DNA of 64,000 nucleotides. Origin: Bacteroides sp. CAG:545 (lineage in GTDB: Bacteria; Bacteroidota; Bacteroidia; Bacteroidales; UBA932). Both the position numbers and the translations under genes were made by a program. The notes beneath the pieces are model-generated. The model was not told where the DNA came from, did not search any database, and was given only the letters and a program-made list of their open reading frames with translations. This document shows positions 21,016-30,964 of the stretch, piece after piece (positions within the stretch are counted from its first letter, which is position 1; every line of letters begins with the position of its first letter). The stretch covers positions 1 through 64,000 of the forward strand of contig HF996009.1 in assembly GCA_000432515.1 (NCBI GenBank), in the 5' to 3' direction.

Positions 21016-22461
21016 ATGAAGAAAATCATTGTTTTGGCCGCGGTTGCGGCAATGTTGCCTGTTTCACTTATGGCCCAGACTGCCCCGGACGGCGGCCTGT
21101 CACCTGAAGTCCTTTCACGCATAAGCAAGGGTTACACCGGAACGTCTTATGACAAGGCTGTGCGTAACGCGTTGGCAGGAAGTTCTGTCAATGTCATGGC
21201 TACCAATGCCGAGAACGCCTCCATGATCGACACCCATTTTTCCGACAGGGTGAAGACAAAGGGCATCACGGACCAGAAATCGTCAGGCAGATGCTGGCTG
21301 TTCACCGGTCTCAATGTGCTGCGTGCCAAGATGATAGAAAAATATAACCTGGGCTCGTTCACATTTTCACAGAACTATCTGTTCTTCTATGACCAGCTCG
21401 AGAAGGCTAACCTTTTCCTGCAGGGAGTCATTGACACGAGAAAACTTCCTTTCGATGACAGGAAGGTGGATTGGCTCTTCTCAAATCCGTTGAGTGACGG
21501 CGGCCAGTTCACGGGAGTGTCTGACCTGGCGATGAAATATGGACTTGTGCCGTCCGAGGTGATGCCTGAGACATATTCCAGCAACAACACTTCGCAGATG
21601 GCCCTTCAGCTCAAGACGATTCTGCGTCAGGGCGGACTGGCTCTGCGCGCTGCATACGACGCTTCTCCAGCGGCTTCCGCAAAGGGAAAGAACGCTGCCG
21701 CTGCGGAGGCCAAGGTCAATGCCGAGCTGCTGAAAATCAAGGAGTCAGTGCTTACGGACGTTTACAGGATCCTGTCGCTCTGCCTCGGCGTGCCTCCTGC
21801 ATCCTTCGAGTGGTCAATGTACGATTCTTCTGACAAACTCGTTTCTACTGAGGAATATACGCCGCTGTCTTTCTATAAGAAATATGTGGATGAGGATCTG
21901 GACGGCAATTATGTGATGCTTATGAATGACCCGACCCGTGAGTACGGCAAGGTCTATGAGATCGACTATGACCGCCACGTCTATGACGGAAAGAACTGGC
22001 TCTATGTGAATCTTCCGATAGAGCGTATCCGTGAGGTGGCCGCGGCGAGCATCAAGGACAATACTGCGATGTACTTTTCTTGTGACGTGGGCAAGTTCCT
22101 GAATTCCAAAAAGGGCGTTCTGGACCTCGCAAACTACGATTATGAGTCTCTGTTCAATGTCAAGTACACCATGGACAAGCGCGAAAGGGTGCTCACCCAT
22201 GCGAGCGGTTCGTCTCACGCCATGACCCTGATTGCCGTGGACATCAAGGACGGTGTTCCGCAGAAATGGATGGTGGAGAACAGCTGGGGCGCGGACAGCG
22301 GTTACAGAGGCTGTCTCATCATGACCGACCAGTGGTTCGCCGAATATATGTTCAGAGTGGTGGCCGAGAAGAAATATGTCCCTGCCGACATCCTCGAGAT
22401 GCTGGGCCAGAAACCGACTCTCCTCCCTGCCTGGGACCCGATGTTTACCCCGGAACAGTAA
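21016..22461 (+). CDS. C1B aminopeptidase (PepC/bleomycin hydrolase family), secreted
   Basis: A 481-aa papain-fold cysteine peptidase. The triad is visible: Cys93 in SSGRCWLF, His401 in GSSHAMTL and Asn422 in VENSWGADSG. PepC enzymes are usually cytoplasmic hexamers, but this one begins with a signal peptide (MKKIIVLAAVAAMLPVSLMA), chosen as the start over an in-frame ATG 63 bp upstream. The gene starts 10 bp after the NamZ-like gene, so the pair may be co-transcribed. Confidence 0.88.
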   Translation: MKKIIVLAAVAAMLPVSLMAQTAPDGGLSPEVLSRISKGYTGTSYDKAVRNALAGSSVNVMATNAENASMIDTHFSDRVKTKGITDQKSSGRCWLFTGLNVLRAKMIEKYNLGSFTFSQNYLFFYDQLEKANLFLQGVIDTRKLPFDDRKVDWLFSNPLSDGGQFTGVSDLAMKYGLVPSEVMPETYSSNNTSQMALQLKTILRQGGLALRAAYDASPAASAKGKNAAAAEAKVNAELLKIKESVLTDVYRILSLCLGVPPASFEWSMYDSSDKLVSTEEYTPLSFYKKYVDEDLDGNYVMLMNDPTREYGKVYEIDYDRHVYDGKNWLYVNLPIERIREVAAASIKDNTAMYFSCDVGKFLNSKKGVLDLANYDYESLFNVKYTMDKRERVLTHASGSSHAMTLIAVDIKDGVPQKWMVENSWGADSGYRGCLIMTDQWFAEYMFRVVAEKKYVPADILEMLGQKPTLLPAWDPMFTPEQ

Positions 22462-22743
22462 GTAATCCTTAAAAAATAACTTTGGAATCTTTGCGGGTCT
22501 TTCCGGTCTATACTTCTTTTCTCATCAGTCGTGTGCGTCCAGCACACTCCTTCTTCTAAAAGAAATCTATCCTCGAAAATCCTCCACAAATCTTTACCAA
22601 CTTATTTTTTAACGCTTACCAAAACAGTAAGAGGAATATTCAGGAGGATGAGTCGTCATTGAAGAAAAATAACCAAATCGGGAAACCCTTCAGTAAGAGG
22701 AAATCTTCAAGGATTACATAATTATTCAATAACCAATTAAGTT
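22462..22743. other. Leader region before the first PUL
   Basis: This gap must hold the promoter of the SusC operon. TAACTTTG at 22477-22484 fits the -7 box but lacks a TTG at the right distance. CAGTAAGAGG occurs at 22625-22634 and 22691-22700 as an imperfectly extended direct repeat. No hairpin terminator for the aminopeptidase gene is obvious. Confidence 0.4.
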
Positions 22744-25716
22744 ATGCGTAAACTTTTAGTTGTATTGCTTATGTTCGCCAGCGTGGTATCATTCGCGCAG
22801 CAGCATAGTGTCAATGGAACGGTCAAGGATCAGAACGGACAGCCCGTCATAGGACTGACCGTATTGGAGCAGGGCACCAAGAACGGTGTCATCACCAATG
22901 CTGACGGCCGTTATGATATCACAGTGTCATCATCAGAAGCAGTCCTGGAGTTCTCATCATTGGGATATTCCACTGTAACTGAAAAAGTAGGAGGCCGCGC
23001 TGTCATCAATGTAGATGTACACGAGACCGCCATCGCTCTCGACGCGGTAGTCGCCATCGGTTATGGTTCAGTCAGAAAGAAGGACCTCACCACCGCAGTA
23101 TCTACCGTCAATACAGAAGATATGGCCTTGAGACCGGTCACTGACGCCTCCGGATTTATCCAGGGCAAGGTCTCCGGCGTGCAGGTAACCCAGACAAGCG
23201 GCCAGCCGGGAAGCGGTATGGTCATCAGAGTCAGAGGCGCCTCATCCATTTCTTCCACCAACGACCCTCTCTACGTAGTGGACGGCGTGCCTGTAGGAAC
23301 AGGAAACTATGCCATCTCATATCTTTCCCCGAACGATATCGAGACAATGCAGATCCTCAAGGACGCTTCATCAGCAGCCATCTACGGATCACGTGCAGCA
23401 AACGGCGTCGTGCTCATCACCACCAAGCAGGGCAGCAAAGGCAAAGGCCCGAAGATCAACTTCAGTGCCTACGTCGGACTTTCCAACGTCACCAAGACCT
23501 ATGACGTCCTCAATGTGGACCAGTACCGCGAACTCCAGAAAGAAATCGGAGTGGCCAATGTCCCGGAAGGACTCAAAGACGAAACAGACTGGTTTGACGA
23601 GACTTACAGAACCGGAATTACCCAGAACTATCAGGTTTCAGTATCCAATGCCTCCGACAAGTCTCGCTACTACATGAGCCTCGGCTACAGCGACGAACAG
23701 GGTATCCTCAAAGTCGCATATAATAAGAGGTACAATGCGAAAGTCAATCTCGAATCAGACCTGTTCAAATGGATTACCGTAGGAATGGATGTTTCCTATT
23801 CCCATTACAAGAACAACGGAATCATCTCCGGAACAGGCGCCAACAGGGCAGGCGTCGTGCTTTCAGTAATCAACACCCCTACCTACGCAAAGCCATGGAG
23901 CGAAACAAACCCTGACTGGTACTGGACACAGTTCTACGGCGCGAACCTTACGACTCCGTCAGAGAACCTCGCCAGAACAGAGAACAACTACGACCAGACC
24001 GACAGGGCGGTGATGTCTGCATTTGCGCGCATCAACTTCACCAAGCACCTCAATTTCAAGAGCACGGTAAGTATGGACCGCCGCTGGGTGCACAACTACT
24101 CGTTCCTCGACCCTATCCACACATCTTATGGTAGGACACAGCATGGAGAAGCATCCGACTCAAGGACTGACGACAGGAGAATGGTCTATGACAATATCCT
24201 GAACTACAACAATGTCTTCGGCAAGCATTCCCTCGAACTCATGGGCGGTATGTCAGCCACCACATCCGACTGGCAGCAGCTTACAGGCTCGAGAAACTAT
24301 TTCTCACCGGACAACAACAATGCGATTTTCGGCCTGAACGGCGGTAACAAAGGCGGCCTCAGAGGCCAGAGCCAGAGCTGGAGCGAATGGGCCATAATGT
24401 CATATCTCGCACGTGCAGCCTATAACTTCGACAGTAAATATTATCTCACGGCGGCATTCAGAGCCGACGGTTCCTCAAAGCTTGCACCGGGACACAAATG
24501 GGGCTATTTCCCTTCTGTTTCAGCAGCATGGAGAATCTCAGGCGAGAACTTCATGAAAGACGTAAGGTGGATGAACGACCTCAAGCTCCGTCTCGGATGG
24601 GGACAGCAGGGTAACCAGGAAGGCCTGAGCGACTACGCATGGCAGCAGATGTACGCCACCAACTACTACGACTGGACAGACTCCAAATATGCTGATTCAG
24701 TTCCTACGCTCGGCGGAAAGTCCAACATCGGAAACCGCGAACTTACATGGGAGACCACATCTCAGTGGGACCTCGGTATCGACCTCGCAGTGCTCAACAG
24801 CAGACTCACATTCACGTATGACGTTTACCGCAGATATACCAAGAACCTGCTGATAACCGTCCCTATGCCGTCCCCGTACTCTGACCTCATCAGGAACGAT
24901 GGAGAAATGAGCAACTGGGGTATGGAGTTCGCCATCTCGTCAGTCAACATTGACAAGAACGACTTCAGATGGACCACCGACTTCAACCTCTCATTCAACC
25001 GCAACAAGGTCGAGAAACTCACCCTGCAGAAGGTCTATAACTACACCACCACATCCGAGGCGCTCAGCGAGCAGGTAGTCAGAATGACAGAAGGCAAACC
25101 GCTTTCATGCTTCTATGGACTGACCGCGAAAGGTGTTGACCCTGAGACCGGTATGATGATCTACGAGGATTATAACAAGGACGGAAAGATCAGTTCTTCA
25201 GACCGCCACTACATCGGTGATGCCAACCCTGACTTCATCTGGGGTATGACCAACACCTGGAGCTACAAGGGATTCAACCTCAGCGTTCTCCTCACAAGCT
25301 CCATCGGCAACGACATCTACAATGCATCCAAGATAGAGATGATAGGTATGTACAACGGCTCCAACCAGATTACCGACGTACTCCGCAGATGGCGCGTTCC
25401 AGGACAGGTGACTGACATCCCTAAGGCCGGCGAAGTGGACAACCTGAAGGCTTCCACAAGATGGATTGAAGACGGTTCATATCTGAAGATCAAGAACATC
25501 ACGCTCTCTTACGATTTCTCAGGCAAGTTCCTCAGAAAGCTGAATCTCACCAAGATACAGCCGTACATCACACTTGCGAATATGTTCACTTTCACCAAGT
25601 ATTCAGGATACGACCCGGAAATGAGCCAGTATTCAAGCGCTACGAGTATGGGAATCGACTGGGGTACCTACCCTAACGTCAAGACCGTAACTTTCGGTGT
25701 CAATGTTGATTTCTGA
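22744..25716 (+). CDS. SusC/RagA-type TonB-dependent outer membrane transporter (PUL 1)
   Basis: A 990-aa outer membrane glycan importer that works as a complex with the SusD lipoprotein and is energised by TonB. After the signal peptide comes a carboxypeptidase-regulatory-like domain (about 24-95, VNGTVKDQNGQPVIG). The plug domain follows (about 115-225) with IRVRGASSISSTNDPLYVVDG and YGSRAANGVVLITTK, then a beta-barrel ending in an aromatic residue (NVDF). SusD follows after 19 bp. Gene order suggests a beta-1,6-glucan substrate. Confidence 0.95.
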   Translation: MRKLLVVLLMFASVVSFAQQHSVNGTVKDQNGQPVIGLTVLEQGTKNGVITNADGRYDITVSSSEAVLEFSSLGYSTVTEKVGGRAVINVDVHETAIALDAVVAIGYGSVRKKDLTTAVSTVNTEDMALRPVTDASGFIQGKVSGVQVTQTSGQPGSGMVIRVRGASSISSTNDPLYVVDGVPVGTGNYAISYLSPNDIETMQILKDASSAAIYGSRAANGVVLITTKQGSKGKGPKINFSAYVGLSNVTKTYDVLNVDQYRELQKEIGVANVPEGLKDETDWFDETYRTGITQNYQVSVSNASDKSRYYMSLGYSDEQGILKVAYNKRYNAKVNLESDLFKWITVGMDVSYSHYKNNGIISGTGANRAGVVLSVINTPTYAKPWSETNPDWYWTQFYGANLTTPSENLARTENNYDQTDRAVMSAFARINFTKHLNFKSTVSMDRRWVHNYSFLDPIHTSYGRTQHGEASDSRTDDRRMVYDNILNYNNVFGKHSLELMGGMSATTSDWQQLTGSRNYFSPDNNNAIFGLNGGNKGGLRGQSQSWSEWAIMSYLARAAYNFDSKYYLTAAFRADGSSKLAPGHKWGYFPSVSAAWRISGENFMKDVRWMNDLKLRLGWGQQGNQEGLSDYAWQQMYATNYYDWTDSKYADSVPTLGGKSNIGNRELTWETTSQWDLGIDLAVLNSRLTFTYDVYRRYTKNLLITVPMPSPYSDLIRNDGEMSNWGMEFAISSVNIDKNDFRWTTDFNLSFNRNKVEKLTLQKVYNYTTTSEALSEQVVRMTEGKPLSCFYGLTAKGVDPETGMMIYEDYNKDGKISSSDRHYIGDANPDFIWGMTNTWSYKGFNLSVLLTSSIGNDIYNASKIEMIGMYNGSNQITDVLRRWRVPGQVTDIPKAGEVDNLKASTRWIEDGSYLKIKNITLSYDFSGKFLRKLNLTKIQPYITLANMFTFTKYSGYDPEMSQYSSATSMGIDWGTYPNVKTVTFGVNVDF

Positions 25717-25735
25717 TGACTAAGGAGACATTATT

Positions 25736-27265
25736 ATGAAAAAGATAAATTTTATTCTTGCGGCGGCTGTCGTTGTGGCGTTCCAGGCTTGCGACTTGGA
25801 CTTGAATCCGCACACATCCTACAATGAGAACAATGTGAATGTGAAGAACGACAGCGAAAGCCAGTATTCTACCAGAACAGATATGTTGGGACTTCGCAAC
25901 TCCCTGTATAACAGCTGGGTAAAGGACATCCAGGAAAAAGGTTACATGGATTGGCTCATCTCTACCGAGACCAGAAGTGACAATGCATATTGCGGCAGTC
26001 CGTCCACCGGAGCGATTGTTGCCATCGAGGCCAATAACCAGGACCCTGCAAACTCCAATATTGCCCGCGACTGGGACTGGTACCTGCAGCAGATAAGCAA
26101 TGCCAACAACATTATCTGTAACATTGACAATATCTTCGCAAAAGATACCTCCGCAGTGAAGATGACTCAGAAAGAACACGACGAGTGGAAATCCGAGGCA
26201 TTGTGCTGGAGAGCATTCTGCCTGTTCAGGATGGCCCAGCTCTGGGGCGACGCTCCTATGATTACCGTCATTCCGCCGGAAATCACATCCGAGAACATTG
26301 AGGAAGTGTACGAGGACTATTATCCGAAACGCACACCGGTAGATGAAATCTACGGTCAGGTAATCGAGGACCTGAACTATGCCTGCGACAATGCGCCGGA
26401 CGTGAACCCTTCAGACAAATACCTGTTCTCCAAGGCTTTCGCGCATGGTCTGAGAGCAAGAGTCTATGCCGAGAAACAGCGTCAGGACTGGAACCAGGTC
26501 ATCAATGACTGTGTGGCAGTCGAGGGCATGGGATTCTCGCTCGTGGACAATTACGGTGACCTCTGGGGTTATAATGACGACGATGCGGTAAGGAACACCA
26601 AGGAATCCATCTTCGAAGTGACCTGGTCACGCAACTCAGGAAACTGGGTGTGGATGATGTATCACCGCAATGCCTACAACCCTACGGACAGCTACTCCTG
26701 GGCAAAATGGAGCACACCTTCCAGAAACCTTGCTGCCGCTTATGATGCAGCCGGCGACACTGAAAGAAAGAATGCCTCCATCGTTTACGACGAATGCGGC
26801 TGGAGCCTCTACTATCCGTCAGCGAAATATGCGTTCATGCACAAGGTTCCGACCAATGCCAGCAGTACGATCCTGATGCGCCTCGGAGAAATCTATCTCC
26901 TTCACGCAGAAGCACTTGTGATGACTGGCGATCTGGACAACGCATACATCTATACGAACAAGACAAGGAACAGGGCCGGACTTGCAGACCTTCCGCTTTC
27001 AGTGAAAAACAGCAAGGAATCCATGCTCAAGGCAGTCCTGGACGAGCGCAGACTCGAGCTTGCATTCGAAGGCTTCCGTTTCTACGACCTTGCCCGTCAC
27101 GATATGATCAAGCAGGTGCACGACGCGATGTCCGATCCGTCATCATCAAGCTATGACTCATATTGGCAGAAACGCTCACCGCTCACGGACGAGACCATCC
27201 TCTTCCCTGTGCCTCAGTCTGCCATCGACAAGAACTCGAATCTTACACAAAACCCAGGATATTAG
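25736..27265 (+). CDS. SusD/RagB-type glycan-binding lipoprotein (PUL 1)
   Basis: A 509-aa surface lipoprotein acting as the lid of the SusC barrel. The lipobox Cys is Cys19 (FQACDLD). The family regions are visible: an N-terminal block with DMLGLRNSLYNSW, TPR-like helices (EALCWRAFCLFRMAQLWGDAPM), and the C-terminal ILMRLGEIYLLHAEAL and DERRLELAFEGFRFYDLAR blocks, ending LTQNPGY. It is paired with the SusC gene just upstream. Confidence 0.95.
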   Translation: MKKINFILAAAVVVAFQACDLDLNPHTSYNENNVNVKNDSESQYSTRTDMLGLRNSLYNSWVKDIQEKGYMDWLISTETRSDNAYCGSPSTGAIVAIEANNQDPANSNIARDWDWYLQQISNANNIICNIDNIFAKDTSAVKMTQKEHDEWKSEALCWRAFCLFRMAQLWGDAPMITVIPPEITSENIEEVYEDYYPKRTPVDEIYGQVIEDLNYACDNAPDVNPSDKYLFSKAFAHGLRARVYAEKQRQDWNQVINDCVAVEGMGFSLVDNYGDLWGYNDDDAVRNTKESIFEVTWSRNSGNWVWMMYHRNAYNPTDSYSWAKWSTPSRNLAAAYDAAGDTERKNASIVYDECGWSLYYPSAKYAFMHKVPTNASSTILMRLGEIYLLHAEALVMTGDLDNAYIYTNKTRNRAGLADLPLSVKNSKESMLKAVLDERRLELAFEGFRFYDLARHDMIKQVHDAMSDPSSSSYDSYWQKRSPLTDETILFPVPQSAIDKNSNLTQNPGY

Positions 27266-27267
27266 AA

Positions 27268-28761
27268 ATGAGATATTCATCTATCTATACTATTTTGGCA
27301 ATGGCGTTCATGATGTCGTGCAGCTGTGATTCACAGACCTCGAATCAGACGCCGGAGCCTGAACCTGCCCCGCAGCCGCAGCCCGAGGTGGAAGCAGCCA
27401 AATCCTACACCACCACGGCGGACAAGTCCAGCCTCTTCGCGGAGAAGACCATCGCCTTCGGAAAGACAGCGTCAATGTCTCCTTACGCAGTGCGCTTCAC
27501 GGACGAGACCTACCAGACGGTGGACGGATTCGGTGCGGCATTGACGGTAGCCTCCTGCTACAACATCCTGAAAATGCCTCAGGACAAGAGGGAGGCGTTC
27601 CTGAAACAGATGTTTGACACGAAAACCGGTATAGGAAGCTCATTGATAAGGGTTTGCATAGGCGGCTCTGACTTCTCCATAGAGCGTTTCACATGGTGCG
27701 ACAAGAAAGGAATCGAGAACTTTGCCCCGGCAGAGTATGACTTGAAATACGTCATCCCTGTATTGAAGGAGATCAAGAAGATCAATCCGTCGCTCCGGAT
27801 CATCGGCTCCCCGTGGACAGCCCCGCGCTGGATGAAGAAAGAGGTGAACTCTAACGACGACAGGTACTCCTGGACCGGCGGTACGCTCAAGCCGTCCTGC
27901 TATCAGGACTATGCTGAGTATTTCGTGAAGTGGATTCAGTATATGCAGTCGCAAGGGCTTGACATCTATGCCGTTACCCCGCAGAACGAGCCTCTCAACG
28001 CCGGCAACTCCATGTCGATGGTGATGTACTGGGACGTTGCACGTGACTTCATCAAGACAGCATTGGGCCCTGCATTCAAGAAGGCGGGACTGAACACCAA
28101 GATACTCGTGTTCGACCATAACTACAATTATGACGACATGTCCGACCAGGCGCAGTACCCTCTGAAGATATACGCCGATGCTCAGGCCTCCGCCTACATT
28201 GCCGGTTCAGCCTGGCACAACTACGGAGGAAACGTCTCAGAACTGGACAAGATAGTCGCAGGCGCACCTGACAAGGAACTGTATTTCACCGAAGCCTCCA
28301 TCGGCACATGGAACTACGAGTTCAGCTCTTGTCTTATCAATGACATGAGGGACATCTTCTTCGGCCTGCTGAAACGCGGCGGAAAAGGCGTCACCCTCTG
28401 GAACCTGATGCTGGATGAGAACAATGGACCGTACACTGACGCCGACTATTCCTGCAAGTCCTGTTACGGAGCAGTCACCATAGCATCCTCCGACTACACC
28501 ACATTGGACTACTACACGCACTATTACAACATCGCGCATTGCTCGAAGGTTATAAATCAGGGTGCGGTACGTATCGGAACCACCGGTTACACCACCTCGG
28601 GACTGGATTATCTGGTGTTCAGAAATCCTGACAACTCCTACGGTGTGGTGATTCTGAATGAAAACTCCGACGCCAGGCAGCTCGTGTTCATTTCTTCCGC
28701 ACATTCGGTGAAATGCGACGTGCCGGCCAAGTCGATAGTTTCTTTGAAATGGAAAGATTAA
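27268..28761 (+). CDS. GH30 family glycoside hydrolase lipoprotein
   Basis: A 497-aa secreted lipoprotein of glycoside hydrolase family 30, which includes beta-glucosylceramidases and endo-beta-1,6-glucanases. The start at 27268, 3 bp after the SusD stop, gives a lipobox (Cys18, Cys20), while the longer frame begins inside susD. A Pro/Glu linker precedes the TIM barrel and beta-sandwich. Acid/base Glu241 lies in TPQNEPL and nucleophile Glu342 in YFTEAS. With SusC, SusD and the following binding protein this matches the order of known beta-1,6-glucan PULs (GH30_3). The substrate is inferred. Confidence 0.88.
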   Translation: MRYSSIYTILAMAFMMSCSCDSQTSNQTPEPEPAPQPQPEVEAAKSYTTTADKSSLFAEKTIAFGKTASMSPYAVRFTDETYQTVDGFGAALTVASCYNILKMPQDKREAFLKQMFDTKTGIGSSLIRVCIGGSDFSIERFTWCDKKGIENFAPAEYDLKYVIPVLKEIKKINPSLRIIGSPWTAPRWMKKEVNSNDDRYSWTGGTLKPSCYQDYAEYFVKWIQYMQSQGLDIYAVTPQNEPLNAGNSMSMVMYWDVARDFIKTALGPAFKKAGLNTKILVFDHNYNYDDMSDQAQYPLKIYADAQASAYIAGSAWHNYGGNVSELDKIVAGAPDKELYFTEASIGTWNYEFSSCLINDMRDIFFGLLKRGGKGVTLWNLMLDENNGPYTDADYSCKSCYGAVTIASSDYTTLDYYTHYYNIAHCSKVINQGAVRIGTTGYTTSGLDYLVFRNPDNSYGVVILNENSDARQLVFISSAHSVKCDVPAKSIVSLKWKD

Positions 28762-28773
28762 AAGATTAGGACA

Positions 28774-30798
28774 ATGAATAAGATATTGAAAATAATGACA
28801 TTGCTTGCAGTGCCGGCAACTGTCGCCATTTCCTGCAAAGAAGAGGGGATGGATGTGAAATTCACGGACAAAGGTCCTGAAATGACGATTGAGAACTGCG
28901 ATAACAAAGCATTCATGGGCGACTCCATAAGATTCTCCATAAAGCTGAATGACGAATTCCCGCTCTCCACATTGAAAGCGAAACTTCTGTTCGACGGTAC
29001 TTCAGTCAGCGACCTGACCATCCGTACCAGAGAAAACGGAACCTACAATGCGGCCATTTTCGTGCCTCTGTTGAAAGATATTCCGAACGGAACCGCGGAA
29101 CTCGCGTTCACCTCGCAGAATACCGGATTGGGAATCACAGAAGAAACGGTTGAGGTCAATATCGACAGACCGCAGCCTTCTACATTGACCCTCCTCTGCG
29201 ACGGCAAGGAATACACCATGACCAAGAGCGGCGACTACGCTTACGAGGTCACTGACAATTTCCCATCCGAAGCATCTGCATTGATCAAATGCGTGCCTGA
29301 GGCCGGTAAGGCTGCGATCTGGCTCGGTTGGGACGGCTCTGCGCTGAAACCTGTCGCTGCCGAGTCTTCAAGCACGATTCCTTTCACTGCCGTCAAAGCA
29401 GGTACATATAAGATTTCGGCCGACCTCATGTCGCTGACGGCATCACCATTCGGCAGCATAACATCTGCATTGTCAGAGTCTGCCAATGTGGAACTGCTCA
29501 ACCTTCTCCAGGGTTCTATGATCAAGTTCACCGGCATTGACAAACCTGACCAGTGGGATCTGGATTATGATTTCTTCACGCTCAATGCGGACAACTCCGT
29601 GTCATTCAAGGCAATGGACGGTCTTTATAGGCTGACGGCAGATTTCGGTGGCAAGTTCATCAAGGTCGAGGCGATGGCAGACAAGGACAAACCTGCGACA
29701 CTTGAATCCAATGGGACAGTCTGGGCTATCGGTGCCGGAATCGGCAAGCCTAATGTTGGCCCGTCTTGGAACACGGATGATGGTGTATGGTGCCTGGCTC
29801 AGACAGAGAAAGGTATCAGCAGACTGACATTGACGGCAGGCGCCTCTATCGCGCAGACAGGATTCTCATTCAAGCTCTTCGGCCAGAGAGGCTGGGGCGT
29901 CGAGTTCGGCTCATACGCTTCTTTCAATGACGAGACCGGCTTGTTCAAGGTCACTTCTGCGGGCAATATCGAACCTGCATCTGACGGTACTTCGCTCGAG
30001 TCCGGCAAGGCATACCAGTTCATTTTGGACACCAATGCGGGAGTCAGCGCTGCGAAACTCACCATCAAGACTGTTGAAATTCCTGTCAATTCATTGGATA
30101 TCAAGGTAAACGGAGTTCAGGCAAGCCGTTTGTCGGCAACACATTACAGCATCAAGTCCATCGCATTGAACAAGGACGAGGCCATCACCATCTCAGGTGT
30201 GAAAGACCTTGCAAACTGGTACCTCGATCCGGACCTGTTCTACCTCGACGGAGCTTCTATAAAGCTCAATGTCGTAAGCGGCACATTTGCAGTGGATCTG
30301 TATCTCGACTACGGTTATGCGACTCTGCGCAGGCTTGCTGCAGACGGCTCCGAGGCTACAATCAATGACGGTGCGCTCTGGATGATGGCCTGGGGAGTTG
30401 CCAATCCGGTGATGACCAGCCAGTTCGCCTTCAATCCTGGTGCTGCATTCTGTATGGCTCAGGTTCGTCCGATGGTGTTCCAGCTTACCGGAACTGCTGT
30501 GGATGAGAAAGACGGAACCACTCTCGGCGGAAGATTCAGATATGACTACATTTCCGCGAAGTACTTCGGTCAGGACGGCTGGGGTACAGAGAAAGGTAAG
30601 ATTCTCGGCGATGCCGGCACCGTGAAATATACCGACAGCGCGGCAGAGTTCTTCGACACGACAGTCGGTCTGCATGACAATATCGGCCTCAAGGAAGGTG
30701 TCCAGCTGGAAAAGGGTTCAGTTTATGTTCTTACAATTGACCTTTCTACGACTGCTACTGACGGCGTAGAATTGATTGACTTCAAAAAGGTCAAATAG
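28774..30798 (+). CDS. Surface glycan-binding lipoprotein with two homologous modules (DUF5016/5121/5125-like)
   Basis: A 674-aa lipoprotein (lipobox Cys21 followed by acidic KEEGMD, a surface-export-like context). An N-terminal Ig-like segment is followed by a short region and two related modules, about 235-450 and 455-674. Module 1 has QWDLDYDFFTL and FGQRGWGVEFG; module 2 has NWYLDPDLFYL and FGQDGWGTEKG. The position after GH30 matches the glycan-binding protein of the Bacteroides beta-1,6-glucan locus. Family naming is from memory and moderately sure; a binding role is inferred. Confidence 0.7.
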   Translation: MNKILKIMTLLAVPATVAISCKEEGMDVKFTDKGPEMTIENCDNKAFMGDSIRFSIKLNDEFPLSTLKAKLLFDGTSVSDLTIRTRENGTYNAAIFVPLLKDIPNGTAELAFTSQNTGLGITEETVEVNIDRPQPSTLTLLCDGKEYTMTKSGDYAYEVTDNFPSEASALIKCVPEAGKAAIWLGWDGSALKPVAAESSSTIPFTAVKAGTYKISADLMSLTASPFGSITSALSESANVELLNLLQGSMIKFTGIDKPDQWDLDYDFFTLNADNSVSFKAMDGLYRLTADFGGKFIKVEAMADKDKPATLESNGTVWAIGAGIGKPNVGPSWNTDDGVWCLAQTEKGISRLTLTAGASIAQTGFSFKLFGQRGWGVEFGSYASFNDETGLFKVTSAGNIEPASDGTSLESGKAYQFILDTNAGVSAAKLTIKTVEIPVNSLDIKVNGVQASRLSATHYSIKSIALNKDEAITISGVKDLANWYLDPDLFYLDGASIKLNVVSGTFAVDLYLDYGYATLRRLAADGSEATINDGALWMMAWGVANPVMTSQFAFNPGAAFCMAQVRPMVFQLTGTAVDEKDGTTLGGRFRYDYISAKYFGQDGWGTEKGKILGDAGTVKYTDSAAEFFDTTVGLHDNIGLKEGVQLEKGSVYVLTIDLSTTATDGVELIDFKKVK

Positions 30799-30819
30799 TT
30801 ATCAGTATGTATAGTGTGG

Positions 30820-30852
30820 AGTCCGGCGTCTGAGAAAAGATGCCGGACTTTT
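30820..30852 (+). terminator. Intrinsic terminator ending PUL 1
   Basis: Stem AGTCCGGC/GCCGGACT (30820-30827 with 30842-30849), a 14-nt loop and a run of four T. It lies 21 bp after the stop of the last PUL 1 gene. Confidence 0.8.
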
Positions 30853-30964
30853 ATCGATTAAATTTGTTTTGAGCCGTTTTTTCAGTAAATTTACACGATT
30901 TTGCAAAACGATAAAGGATGGCGTTTTCGCAACTGGTTGACACAAAAACATTAAAACATTTTAT

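Noticed and set aside
30896..30903. Promoter for the FHS permease with CGATTTTG
   Set aside because: The TA of the -7 box is missing and spacing to the nearest TTTTG is about 24 bp.
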